A stretch of 64,000 bases of DNA from Cylindrobasidium torrendii FP15055 ss-10 (Eukaryota > Basidiomycota > Agaricomycetes > Agaricales > Physalacriaceae): the NCBI GenBank assembly GCA_000934385.1, contig KN880437.1, positions 1 to 64,000 of the forward strand. Direction: 5' to 3'. Shown one piece after another: positions 35,836-47,880 of this stretch. A program made the translations under genes and the position numbers. Each line of letters starts with the position of its first letter. Positions within the stretch are counted from its first letter, which is position 1. Below the pieces are notes generated by a model. It was not told the origin of the DNA and searched no databases. It worked only from the letters and a program-made list of their open reading frames with translations.

Positions 35836-36958
35836 ATGCTCACTTTACACACGTTGGAATCCGAATTCGCCCTATTTACGCGGCGGGCTTTTGAGTATAT
35901 TCACGCATTCGAGTATCAAGAATTCTACGACGACGCGCTACGCCATTACGATGCCCTCTTCGAACGTTACCTAGAAATCATAGAACGCACGCCCGTTCTG
36001 GCCTACCTGCCCTATGCTCTCGCGGGCCTCCTGCTTGTCCTGCTTATGATACCAAGGTTCAGCACGCCAACAGACTCTGGCCACCTTCACGCATTAGTCA
36101 AAATCCTTGTCCCTGCACGCGACGCGCGCGCGTTGCCATCCCTCCCGCATACATTCGATGGCCGAAAGCAGACGATTACCCTTCCTTCATCGCATCTCAT
36201 CAAGTATATCGCCTCTGGACATGCAGAACTACGACAGACCGCGCCGACGCTCTATACGCTTTTCAAGGAGTCGGCAAGCATCGACGGATGGCGAATTCTG
36301 CTTGATGCAGAACCATCCCGTCTGAAAGTGATGGCCTGGCTGGTGAAGCAAAAGATCTTATGGCGGGTATGTCTACTTGGCTTCACACGGCTCGCATGTA
36401 TTGACTCTACGCAGCCTTCATTATCACAGGGTGCGTTTTGCCTTGCTATCATGCACTCGTTAATTAACGGCCGTAGACGTGACCGTGTTCACCAAGGTCC
36501 CCGACTTGCTCTTTTTGGACAACATCCCACAACCTCACTTCAAGTCGGTGATCCCACGGTCGCTCAACAGCGGCACTACTGTCATCGAATTCACGTCCAT
36601 TTCGCCCAACGTTGCTTGGCTCAGTCGTGACTTCCTTCTATGCGCCATTCCGCTCGCCTACCGCTCATATCCGCGGGCGAGGCTTACGACTCCACTTCTT
36701 ACATCGCTCTCCGACGTCCTGGGGATCGTTTATCCCATTGCACAGATCGACTCGGTGCGGAATGTTTCGAGGCAATATGCGGCCATGCTTGTCGGGATGG
36801 AACTGGACCTTGCAGAGGATGCATCGAAGCGCGCGCGGTTTGTGAAGGAGAATGGCATGGCTGCATGGCGGGAAGAGAGGTTATGGCTGTCTTGGGAGGC
36901 CGCACTGTTGACGAGTGGACGTATGGATCGTTGGATTGTAATGCTCAGAAAGCTTTGA
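35836..36958 (+). CDS. Fungal membrane protein of unknown function
   Basis: Exons 35836-36366, 36415-36430 and 36477-36958 give 342 residues. Exon 2 is 16 nt; only with it do frame and splice sites agree. One clear transmembrane segment lies near residues 57-72 (YLPYALAGLLLVLLMIPRF). The N-terminal part is aromatic and acidic, and the rest looks like a soluble domain (VIEFTSISPNVAWLSRDF, SVRNVSRQYAAMLVGMELDL). I do not recognise the family. A membrane-anchored cytoplasmic or lumenal domain is the only safe inference. Confidence 0.75.
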
Positions 36959-37078
36959 CTACACTAGAAAGTTGTTGTACTGGAACTCGTCCCTGGAAAT
37001 GTATAATAGATTCGCAACCATCAGTCATTAATGGCAAATTGACGGACCTAACATCGAAGCCGAACGTTGAACGTTGAA

Positions 37079-37126
37079 CTCTCTCAGTCTCTCAGTCTCT
37101 CAGTCTCTCAGTGAGACTCTCAGTCT
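37079..37126. repeat. Simple tandem repeat, unit CTCTCAGT
   Basis: Four near-perfect CTCTCAGT units are followed by GAGACTCTCAGTCTG, which contains a partial inverted copy (CTCAGTGAGACTC). The tract lies about 115 nt upstream of the APC15 start and so within its likely promoter or 5' UTR. Confidence 0.8.
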
Positions 37127-37241
37127 GTATGCGCTCGGATGCACGTGATCCATCAGTGTATGGACTTGATTGGCGACGCCCTGAGCCAAAAAGTATAAAT
37201 CCGTTTTTTTTTCGTCCATCCGCACGACAAGGTGGCATGCG

Positions 37242-37793
37242 ATGTCGGTGGCAACCCCGACTGTAGTACCGAAGCCACCTTACTTCCCTACCCTCCTTCC
37301 ACCTGTCCCACGCGTAGCACCGCAACCACTTCGGAAGCGGTCGAGTTATGGCCATCTGAAAGCGTATCGCGACATCCAGAAGGAGCTGGATGAGATGAGC
37401 GAGGAGGAGATGGCGTTCGAGGAAACGGCGGTGCGTCTACCTGCACTCTCACGAGCACAGACTAATTTCTTTTGTCCAGATGCAACCAATCCACAGCTAC
37501 GGATTCGCACATATTGTGCCCATCGGGCGCACGCTCACACAGAAGGAAGAGAAAGCCGATGTGCGTCTGCCTGCTCCTTATCTTTTTCCTGTGCTGATTC
37601 CAAAGCATAGGCTGGAGATGATGATGATGGTGCCGACGACGACGACGATGATGATGAAGAAGGGGATGATGATGAAGAGGACGACGACGAGGATGCTGAT
37701 GAGGACGACGACGAAGAGGAAGAAGAGGACGACATGGACGCCGACATGCCCGACATGGATGACAACGACGCGTCGGACGACGTAGACATGTGA
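37242..37793 (+). CDS. Anaphase-promoting complex subunit 15-like protein
   Basis: Three exons (37242-37430, 37480-37560, 37611-37793) with introns of 49-50 nt give 150 residues. The layout matches APC15: an N-terminal PYFPTLLPP motif, a helical segment (LKAYRDIQKELDEMSEEE), HIVPIGRTLTQKEEK, equivalent to the LVPIGK block of animal APC15, and a long Asp/Glu tail ending in DMDDNDASDDVDM. APC15/Mnd2 promotes release of the mitotic checkpoint complex from the APC/C. The acidic run is encoded by a GAT/GAC/GAA-rich microsatellite-like tract, which may vary in length between strains. Confidence 0.82.
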
Positions 37794-38190
37794 GGTGAGC
37801 TTCTTTCTCTTGAGATTTGGATGATGAAATCAGTTACGGATGTTGAGTCAAAGACTCGCTTGTCCGAGAGCGCAAAACCCCATGTGGATCCCTCCGTTGC
37901 CTTCCTTCTGACCTCTCTTCGATATTTGGCATAAACTTGTTACTGACAACTTTAATCCTAGGCTGTCAACTATGTCTAGCTCATTCAGTGGAATCCCAAG
38001 TCGTTGTACCAGTGTATTTGTAACTAGATTACCATACCCAACCAATATAATCATTTGCTTTGTGAACATGTACATGAATGTTGAACTTTGGACGGGGTTT
38101 CGCACCGCAACGCAGAGTGTATTTCCGTCTGGCACGGTCATCTGCCACTGATGCTCCCACGGTCGCTTTGCCTTCATCCATCTCGACAAC
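37794..38190. other. Intergenic region, 397 nt
   Basis: APC15 3' UTR and the promoter of the following histone-fold gene. The minus-strand open frame covering this gap (37848-38336) runs over exon 1 of that gene and is rejected. Confidence 0.4.
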
Positions 38191-38756
38191 ATGTCTGTAA
38201 TCTCTGCCACAGCGCAGCAATCCCTTGTGACGGGCGAGGTGGAAAGTGTTGAGCTTCCGCGGAGACTGGTGCTTGGGATCGCGCGCTCCGTCGTACGCGC
38301 CTGGCCACTTTTCGCACTTTTTTGGCTGACGGACATTGACTATCTAGATGGGCCCTAACGGAGGCTTACCCAACGATGCATCTCTTGCTCTCGTAAACGG
38401 ATCCACCGCTTTCCTCTCGCAATTAGGTGCGCCTTTGCATACCCCCCGCCTCTGCGTAGATGAATCTGATCCACTTCCCCAGTTATAAAGCAAGCCCCAC
38501 TAGTGTTTCCTTCCCTCCATCCTAATCTTCACACAGTGCAAACGATGTGGCTGTCGACAAACACCACAAGGCCATTTCTGCCCCCGACGTCCTCAAGGCA
38601 CTTGAGAACATGTACTTGGGCGACGTCGGACACGCCGTCCAAGCCGACCTCCAGGCGTACAAGGAAGAGGTCGCTAGGGCTACCAAGGGCCGCGGCCGAG
38701 GCAGCGCAACATCTAAACGGGCTAGGGAACAGCAAGCAGAACAACATCAACAACAT

Positions 38757-38789
<33 letters not shown>

Positions 38790-39053
38790 CAACACATTTG
38801 GTACCAACAACAGCAACAGCAACATGGCCAGCCCGAAGTGGTACCGATGACCGTTCCACCGAGCAATCCCAACGCCGCCAACGGCTGGGGCGCACCGCCA
38901 GATCCCCAGATTCCTGCCATACGCTATAAGCGACCACTCGAACCAGCGGCAGACGAGCACTGGGAGCAGACGAAAAGGGTCAGAGAGTCGGAGTCCTCGG
39001 AGTCGGGAAACATGGTTGTCGACCCTGCAGGGCTGCCTCCCCCTGCTGCATAG
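38191..39053 (+). CDS. Second Dpb4/POLE3-like histone-fold protein, with poly-Gln
   Basis: Exons 38191-38292, 38348-38426, 38483-38489 and 38537-39053 give 234 residues. Helix 1 (VELPRRLVLGIARSV), helix 2 (NGSTAFLSQL, three microexon residues, ANDVAVDK) and helix 3 (HKAISAPDVLKALENMYLGD) align with the gene at 23032 and with POLE3. Direct joining of 38426 to 38537 breaks frame. The 7-nt exon 38483-38489, followed by a GC-AG intron (38490-38536, donor GCAAGC), restores frame and exact helix length. After the fold come a basic segment, Gln-rich runs, and an acidic/Pro tail. One of the two paralogues probably serves the polymerase epsilon complex; the other may act in chromatin remodelling. Confidence 0.8.
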
Positions 39054-39221
39054 AATTTGGAAATACTGTGATATGTATCTACGGTTGTAAATTGGATTTC
39101 AATGATATATGTATGTTCGCTATGGGATGGACAACCACGCTATCGTCAACACAGTGCATGACGGTCCTCGCAAGAGTATACTATATCCATCCATCCAGTA
39201 CTAAAAGAATCTACCTCGTCC

Positions 39222-42200
39222 CTACTTGTATGGAATACCGTTTTGTATCTGCATCATTCTTTGTTAGTCAACTGAGCTGGTAGCACACAAGAAAGAACGG
39301 ACCTTCTGGAACCCATCGTAGACCCTACTTCTGGGATTCTCATGCGCATTCTTGATAACACCCATCATATACTCCGCCGCCTGCCTTTCGTTCATCCCGA
39401 GCGCAAACCGCTCGCGGAGACGCTTGATCGTGCCCTCGCCTTTGAATGAGGGGAATCCAGTATCCAGCATCAATTGACACATCGACACCAGCTGCTCAGC
39501 ATGCGGTCGAATGGCTAGGAAAGCCTTTGTAGTCAAGTTCTGGAATATCTGGTACCCTTGCGAATATCGCCCGCCCATGAGCACAACCATCTCGTGGTTC
39601 AGTTTAAACGAATGCGCCTCAAATTTGATACCTCCAGGTCCAATGTCGAACAGGAAGCCGAAGTCTGATATCCTCGTGAGTATAGTACTCAAGGTCACAC
39701 TGGGTGCTTACCAATGTGCACAATATGGCCCTCCCCGTCAATCATGATGTTGCCGTTGTGGCGATCCTTGATTTGAAGGATGTAGCAGGCCACAGAATAC
39801 GCTGCCATAGACTGGATGAAGTTCATACGTGCTTTCTGGAATGATAGAGTGTCCACCCCGCCGTACTTCGCAACGAAGAAGTCCATCAAGTCATTGACCT
39901 TCGCGCGCCCCATCTCATCTCGAGAGGTAGCATTCGGGACAACGTCAATGACACCACACTAAAACGAATCAACAACCCATTGGCCTGGGGATGGAAGGAA
40001 ATTGCTCACCCCAGGCGCCGTAGCCGTCACTCGGTATGGGTACAAGTATAGCGTCAAACCAATGCTCGTAAAAATGGTCTTGAACATTGCAATGATTTGA
40101 AGAGCCAGCACATCTTGTCGGCAGTCATCTCCGACCTTGAAGATGGCCTGCTGCCAGACGTCGTACTCTTCTCGTGTTTCCGTTCCACCAGCCCCGCCGT
40201 CCAACACAGAGTCTGGGTCATTGTTCACGACGACCTTCTCCTTCCGAACCTTGAACGTCGCCATGAAAGGCGCCTTAGAAGAAACATTAGCGCAACCATG
40301 TTGTCAGCTAGAAAGACCATACTTTGGCATGACTTTGTAGGGGACGACCCGATTTCTTGTCGATATCCACAACGACACCATCCGGGTTACTTGGCAAATA
40401 CACTCCAACATCCACCACAATTTTTGCCATCTCCTCGTCAATCTTCGCCTGTAACCTCCTTGTCAACACTATACAGCCATGTTTAAAATAACCCAACATA
40501 CCTTCTTCTCCGGCTTTGTCTTCTCGATAAATGGCTTCAACTTTCCAGAGATAGATGTGACCTCGTTGAAGAAGCCAAACTCGCGATTATAGAAATCCCT
40601 CGCCTCTCCACTTAAAGAGTTGACCACAGTCGTCGTCATATCGTCTAGAACAGGCTTCATTGGGTCCTCCTGCGCAGATAAATCAGGAAAAGCAAGAAAT
40701 TTGGAGATATTACTAACAATCTCCCCAGCATCGTCCTTGTAACAGTTTGCCTTCATGTTCCACAAAATCTGGTGACAGAACAATTGCGAAATTTTCGCTG
40801 TCTCGAAGATAAACCTCGACACGTATCCCAAAGCGTCGTACCGCAATGCCTGAACGACTTGTGGGACGTAGAAGAACGTGAGATCGACAGGGTGCTGCTC
40901 AAGGACGCGGTGGGCATATTGCAGGATCATTGGATCATTGCCAAACTTGGGCTCAAAGAAACTTGCAGCGACAACGGGCGGGACGGATGCCCACAGAAGA
41001 AGGAGCTGGTGAAGGATGTCAGCGCATATCCAATCAGTACCGAGAAAAGCCGACCTTGAGATCTCGGCGCATGGCAGGATCGTTGCGTTCCTCGACGAGG
41101 AATGTCAACGCCTCTGGTACATCGAGAACATCCACTGTATTTGACCGCACAAGCTTGCTGACCTCCTGGCGCAAGAATGCAACCTTAAAACGCTCGCACA
41201 TGTACACAGGGATGGCAGGGTTAATTTGCCAAGTTGTCCGAACAACCGCTGCCCAGGACATCTGTAACAAAGAAGTTAGATACGCCGGTAGGGCTCCGCA
41301 CGCACTCACGTCGGCCGCAGAAGTGGCAGACACATAGTCTGCCCCCCTTTGTGGGTCGTATGTTGGGTTTGCCCATACGTTGAGTCGATAGATTTCGTTC
41401 TCGACAAGTAGTTTCAAAGGCTGGTTGATTTGTCGTAGTCGTTGCGCATACTCTAAGAACAAGTTGAGTCTCAAGGCGGGTGGAGAAGAGATTAACATAC
41501 GAGAAGTTCGTGATGGGACTTGGCCCGGTACCAAACTCGAGATAATAGTGTCTGCCCTTACAGAGTCGTGTTGCAGGCAGGCCAAAAATTCCGTGAGGAC
41601 CTTCAAGTCGGCATTCAGCTGTGCACGGTCGGCCCCAAATGTCCACCTACGGAAACATCAGGATATGCACTGTACATGCTGGGAGGAAACACTTACTGTG
41701 GTCGAACGGCAAACCACGAGTACGCCGCTGAGTACAACTCCTCGCGGAGTTCACTTTCACAGAAAGAATCCAAATACGAACTCTTAAGCGTCTCGAAACC
41801 AAAAAGTAGGAAAGAGAAACGAGCTTCTCGAGCCAAGGGATGCGTGCTGCCATAGTATGAGCCTATCAATGCCGCAAGGGTGAGCACAAAGCCAACCTCC
41901 AAGATTTATGTGCGCGCGCCGACCGTAGGACAAGCTGCTGCAGGAGGAGCATGAGACCAGGCCGTCGATACCGCGCTGCTTGCAGGCGACTCAATAGCAT
42001 CTGTGTTACTAGGGCGTGCGGCGTCAACAACCTCCTTGCATTGGTTGTGCCACGGTCGATATCTTGTTTCTCTGTGGGCGTGTAGCTAACGGACGAAAAA
42101 AAAGGGTCCGTGAAGCTGTTCACAAGGTCAATATGTGCAATGCCCCAAGAAATGATGCATACTTCAAGGCCGTTGAGAAAACTCCTTTGTCATGCCGTAT

Positions 42201-45200
42201 AGAGTCAGACCAAGACGCCAGAAGCTCCCCAATCAGAGCAATTTCGAGATCATTCTTTTCTGCAATAGCCCAAGTCCATGCCTCGATGCCTGCAGCCACA
42301 GACGCTGGAGTTGAAACATCCATGGGAATTGCGACCAGATAATGCAAAAGGTCATAGTCACACTAACGAATTTAGCAAGCGCCAAGCCAAAGGCGACGGA
42401 ACACACCTCAGGCATCGCAATAACCGACGCAGCACATCTGAATAAGAGGCGCTTCATGTCCTGCACTGTCAATGTGCTCGTTTTGCGTCGGATCTCGTCG
42501 AGAGTGCTAGCCATTTTGACTTTGAGCGCGGTCATCTCGTACGATGGCGCATCCACCGGTGGTTGCTTCTCCAATCTGTCTGTTCCTGTGCGTCCTGCCA
42601 GGCGCATGCCCGCCGCCTCTCCCGCAAAGTAAGCTTTGCTTCCAATTTGGATAGCGAGGACCTTTGAGTTATCTATGCTTCGGCCAGAGAGATACGCTAG
42701 CGACGCTAAAATACTTGTCACCAAGCAGTTGACGCGATATATGCGCGATGCTCACTGGGATGGCGCTGAACCGGACCGATCGCTCTTGCAAACTGTTCGG
42801 CGACAGATGCTCCGAGTTCCATTGCCTCGACACCGACACCACCCTGGTGAGCGACAAGGTATTTCTGTCCAAATGCTAGGTACAACGCCAGGCCCAACAT
42901 CTGAAGAGACTTACCTGCAACGTTGACTGCAGCTCTACGGGTGCTCTTCCTAGCGCCAAATCAAGCCAGGTGTTCGCGTATCGCAAGAGCTGATCTAGGA
43001 TGTCGTTTCTCACTTTGTATCCGTCGGTCAATTGTAGAGTGATTCCTGTCCGCGTCGAGTGAAAGACATGAACTGGGTTGTACTCGTCGAGGAACTCGTT
43101 TTCGCAAGCATGGCGTAGGAGGGTGAGCACCTCGAGGATGGCAAATACAAGAGGGGGGTCGCACATGAGCGAGGGGAAGGATGATATTAGCCGGTTGAGG
43201 AACTTGAATGCAACCTCTCGAGCCTTGTCCACGCGGTGTGTGCTACAAACTAGGAGGGTGCGAAGTTCTGAAGAAAGAACGTCCGGCAGTGCTTGTTGTG
43301 CCGCTTGAATATTGAGGTCGTTAACACATCCACGGATGACCTCATGAAGGGTAAGCGGGAAACTGTCTGCGACAGTTTGGGACCTACCTTTTCTGCAATG
43401 GCCTCCATGCATGCGCTTAGACCTGGTCGGCTGTTAATGCCGCCATTTACGAAATAGCTGGCCAGCGACGACGTCAGACCCGCGGCGGACCTCATAGCCT
43501 CGATGTCGTGCATTGTGAGAAGGAAGACCAGTTGGCCTGGGCTGAGACTCTTCAAGTCGCTTGATTTGAGCGGGATGAAGCTCTGAAGCAGGGTTCGGTG
43601 TTTGTTAATGACAGTGTGTGCGTACTCCTGGCGTATGACCGAATTATATTCGACATCACTCGCAACGGCGTCCTGCGACTCTTCGACAATCATGGCGGGA
43701 GTCTTGGCGGCGATGCGCGCCATTGCTGGGCGCTTCCATCCCATGGCGTTTGTATCCTTATCATCATCAACTGTAAACTGGAAAAGGATGCATAAAAACC
43801 ACATATTGCGGAACAGAGAGACAACGCCTTCCGGGGTGTCGATATGAGGGTTGAAGTCTTTGTGTGCAAGGAGAGCATCAATGGGCAAAAGAAGTGAGGC
43901 AAGTTGCTCAATCATGTCGTCAATCTAGCATAGCCTGAGCGACAGTCAATTGCTCAAATAGCGGACGACTGACCTTGACGTGATGGTTGGCTATCTTCAC
44001 GTTCTGAATGGCCACACCCTTGTCCGCGAAGAGGGTAAGCAGCTCGACGAGGTACAAATTGTACAATTCAGGCTGCTTGTACAACTCCTGCGCAAGCCGT
44101 GTTTGAGCGGCTAGGACCTAGTCGTCGTTAAATCACTGTGGTGTAGCGAACAAGCAAGGGTCAACCAACCATATTATTGGAGAACCTCGGGTCGTCGGGG
44201 TTGGCTGAGCGATTGATTGTGGAGAACATGCGAATGATGTCCACGAAGGAACTCTCGGGGGCAGAGAGCGCCATGTCGACTAGATTGTATGCGATGGCCG
44301 CCTCGACTGTAGGCTCCGCTGAGCGCAAGCGTTGCAGGAGCATTGAGATGGTCAACCGCGTCACCTCCTCCGTCTTGAATTCCAGTGCGAGTCTCGTTAC
44401 GACTGAAATGGTGCTGATGCCAACTAGACGCTTCTCATCTTCAGAAAGGCCGCGCAGACCCGTTTCGACGGATCGAATGGTGTCAAATTCACGCCCATCC
44501 TGGAGTGTGCCCAAGATGCTCGTGCTGTTTGCCCCATCATGTGTATCCTTGCTGGTAGCAGCAATGTAGTTGAGCAATGAGTACATATTAGACATGACAA
44601 GGTCATCGCCGCGAGCAAGCTATGGACGACGTATCAGTAAGAGCCGGCTGGAACGTGTGATATCTCGTACTTTGATGCACTGAGCAAGACAACGCGCCGC
44701 AGCTGCAAGCGGTGGGGGCGCCCGAGTCTCCGATGCGAATTCGTATTCGAAAATCGGGAGGGGCGTAGTCACAAAGCGACGTAGGTGGGACGCCATCTTG
44801 GCGGCAATATGAGGAAAGCTGATGCTAGATTAGATATAGCTGTCGCTCTGGGATCGCCGGACGCACTTCTGCACCAGGACAGTGGTGGCCTTGAGAGCAG
44901 CCTCCTGTACCAGATTGTCCGAAATTGGTGAATCTTCACTGAGGAGCAGCAAGAGGCGTGAATACAGGCGCTCATCGAGCTCTTGTAGTGCGACTGAGCA
45001 TACTGCAGCGAGTTTCTTTGCAAATGTCAGTTACAGCCAGCCATCATCCATTCACTGCACTGGGCTCACAAGGCTCTCCGATATGGTCTCCCATGCATAG
45101 GTGTCTGCAGGAGGGTCCGTATCCATTTCTTGTATTTGCAACAGGAGATCATTGAAGGTTTGCACAGAGTACCTAATAGTCTCTTTGAGAGTGTCGACAG

Positions 45201-46388
45201 CTGGCTGATCTACGATAGACCCATCGTCCGCTGGGTTCCTCATTAGGTTGCTCCACGCTGCATTAGCTGCTGCTGCCTCTGAAGGGCTTCCAAATATGAT
45301 GGCTTTTGGAGGAGACAAAACTTGCGCAAGAACAGTCCAGGATGTCTCAATGACGCAGCATACTAAGAAGTAACCGCTAAGCGGGCGACCACGAGACAGG
45401 TAGCGGGTTAGGAATGTTTCTACGAAGGCTTGCGTGCCAAATTCCTCGGATTCATCATCTGGAAAAACGAGGTCGCCGACAAAGGAGTTCAGTCGGTCAA
45501 TGTTCTCTGACGAACAAAGCGCAACAAGGCGGCCACGAATCTTTTGCCACTGAGATATTGTCCACGGGAAAGAGGTTGAACTCATGGCCCGGTAGAAACC
45601 ATGAAGTGCAGGGGACAGCTGGGTAAACATGTCAAGAGCTGAAATGTGTTGAGCATCGGGCAATGTTAACGAAAAGTAACACACGTGTTGCAGTGGGTAT
45701 CTTGGCATGTATATCCCCGAGGAAATCGATTATGGCGTTCGTGACCGCATCTGCGTGTTCAGAGTGGAGAGCTGTAACCCGTAGGAGAGCGGAGACAGTG
45801 GAAAAGACAAGCTGGTCGGGCAGAGACCATTCTACACCGTCTAAGAAATGTATACGAAACAGATCAAGCACCACGCACCCTCCCAGGAGAGACAGCGGTC
45901 AAAGTCAATGTGTGGTACGTCGCGCAGTACGTCAATCAACACAGGGACTATGCTGTCCAAGGTCCCCTCGACGTGAGCCTCCGGGAAGTTGACGACAACT
46001 TCGCCGAATGCAATGTTGCAATGCACGCGCGACATAGACTGGGATGCTTCAGAAAATCGATTGCATATTTCATCAATGTCCTCATACCATGAACACCCTG
46101 TCCGGCAACTCCTGCTCATCTAAGTCTTTAGCATTCAGGCTAGCGGTCTGCTCGTCCGGGATAGTCCCCACAGTATCCGTGCGCTCGTGACGATGTTCAA
46201 TTTCTGGGCGAACCGTGCGTGTTTGCACCTTGGACGCAATTAATGTGCGGGCATAGTCGAGGTCATCCTTGGTGTCGCTAACAGTCGATGCGATGTCGGT
46301 GAGGATGAGTTGGTGGATGTTCAACTCCAAGCTAGCTGAGCGTTAGATTGTATACGAATGATGACAGGGACAGCACCCACCAGTCCAT
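39222..46388 (-). CDS. STT4: Phosphatidylinositol 4-kinase alpha, Stt4 type
   Basis: This very large multi-exon gene starts with an 8-nt exon (46381-46388) spliced to 46331, reading MDCLELNIHQLILTDIAS. It ends in a 27-nt exon (39222-39248) encoding IQNGIPYK after YDGFQK. The C-terminal lipid kinase domain is complete: FKVGDDCRQDVLALQII, YSVACYILQIKDRHNGNIM (catalytic loop) and HIDFGFLFDIGPGG (DFG). Upstream HEAT-like helices extend over about 1,300 residues. Stt4 makes PI4P at the plasma membrane with Efr3 and Ypp1 partners and is essential in yeast. I checked the terminal and several internal junctions, not all; some introns are as short as 38 nt. It converges on the histone-fold gene 168 nt away. 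Confidence 0.94.
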
Positions 46389-46487
46389 TGCCTCGACTGG
46401 GAACACTGGTGGCTGCTTGCGGTCAGGTATTGTTTGGGAAGCCGATCGTCCAAACAAGCGCGTCGCGTCTTGCCATCTGCCTTCATC
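46389..46487. promoter_or_regulatory. Compact bidirectional promoter
   Basis: Ninety-nine nt lie between the STT4 start (minus) and the start at 46488 (plus). Both genes must share this core promoter region. Confidence 0.45.
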
Positions 46488-47314
46488 ATGCCTCGTTCAC
46501 CCAAACGCGCGCGGCTGTCCGCTCCGAAGAACTTCAAAGCCGAGGACAGTGACGACGAACCCTTCGAAACTGTGGCCGGAAAAAGCCGCAAAGTTGTCCT
46601 AATTCCAGACGAGAGTGACGAGGATGGTGGTGTTGCCAACTTATTACAGCAATATCAAAGTACGTAGCCTCCTAGCCTCCGATAAATGTCCTGGAGATTT
46701 CCTACAGAGCAGCCTTCCAAGAAGGGCGCGGCTCGTTCTTCTACGTTCGAAAACCAGAAGAAGGCCCTGTTCGCCAACGCGCGCGAACAGGCCGTGAAGA
46801 CCTCAGAAGCAGTCCCCAATCAGATGTACGTAGCTCCTTTTCCATGATTCCAGAACTTTACAGGCCATAGGGGTAATCTTAAGAATATGCTGGCTATGCT
46901 GCGCGAAGATGAGATCAATTATGAAGATGTTACTCGAGCTCTTGACGAGAAAGAAGCCGCTGCCGACGAGCTGTCTCAAGCTGTATTTGCCAAACACCCT
47001 GCGCTCATCGCTGACCTATTCCCACGTCGCCGAATCGCAATCGAAGCGGCCTGCGACACACGTATGCGCCTGCTACCAACATACAGACTTGCTGTTAACT
47101 AACTGTCTTCAGTGAAGACCCACCAGGCCGATCGAGAAGATGCACTCGGTCGCTTCTTGCGCAATGCTCATGTACAGGTCGAAACGGCGCGCAGAGATGA
47201 GAAAGTGTGGCTAAGGTTCGTTCACACATGTCTGCACTTTGCTCATATACTTTCCAGCTTGCAACAGATGCCTCAAATCTCATCCGACACTACAAGAGCC
47301 TGCTTCTGGCATAA
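46488..47314 (+). CDS. Small nuclear-looking protein of unknown function
   Basis: Predicted exons begin 46488, with 51-58-nt introns after 46659, 46824 and 47061; the last exon probably ends at TAA 47312-47314. The first exon encodes a basic nuclear-localisation-like start (MPRSPKRARLSAPKNFK) and acidic clusters. The middle is strongly helical (NMLAMLREDEINYEDVTRAL then DEKEAAADELSQAVFAKHP). The end likely reads ATDASNLIRHYKSLLLA, but the final junction is ambiguous: two donors keep different frames. I do not recognise the family. A kinetochore, replication or chromatin coiled-coil protein would fit, but this is a guess. Confidence 0.55.
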
Positions 47315-47601
47315 ACTTGATGCTCCCCACTTGCTCTCTACCCGCTTCCGTATGCTTCATTGCTTGTCTTGCTCTCTTCGCATTCTGGACTTAGCCAGTG
47401 TTTCCTCCCTTTGTCAATGATTGTGTTACAGTTAATACGTTTACTGCAGTTTTGAGCGCATATATACGTCTATTTCTACTGAGAGATAGGCGAGGATGGT
47501 TGCGAAGTAAACTCGATATCGAACACACGAGCTTCACCCGTCCTTTCCAGTGCAAAAATGGCACCCCAGAGCATGAAGCTTGCAGAATCAGTCGGTAAAA
47601 T

Positions 47602-47783
47602 TACAACAACCTCGACATATTGGACTGTTGGTATCCACCTATATTCTAACTCTTCGAGGGAGCTCCTTGATCCTTGCTACTGGTTTTCGAATCTGGACAC
47701 CAATGTGTGCACATGTAGACCAACTGAAACTTGAGTTCAGTACACAATCAAAGTGGACGAATTCGGTATCAAAGCCATTGTGA
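47602..47783 (+). repeat. Direct repeat, left copy
   Basis: About 180 nt match 50091-50270 in the same orientation, with shared blocks TATTGGACTGTTGGTATCC, CCTATATTCTAACTCTTCGA, CTCCTTGATCCTTGCTA, GTAGACCAACT and AACTTGAGTTCAGTA. Small indels and substitutions show that it is not recent. The two copies bracket the segment 47784-50090. Confidence 0.85.
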
Positions 47784-47880
47784 TCGGTACTAGTGATCGC
47801 TGGACTTACTGAGGCTCTTCTTAAACTTCCACGTAGCGCGAAATTGGTAGTAAAACTTCATTTTCCGTTTTAAATACGTT

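Noticed and set aside
37848..38336. Minus-strand open frame of 162 codons
   Set aside because: It runs over exon 1 of the plus-strand histone-fold gene, whose frame carries a recognisable helix 1; the minus frame has no motif.
38427..38536. 22-nt or 10-nt microexon alternatives in the second histone-fold gene
   Set aside because: They leave introns of about 32-33 nt and change helix length by several residues; the 7-nt exon gives normal introns and exact helix length.
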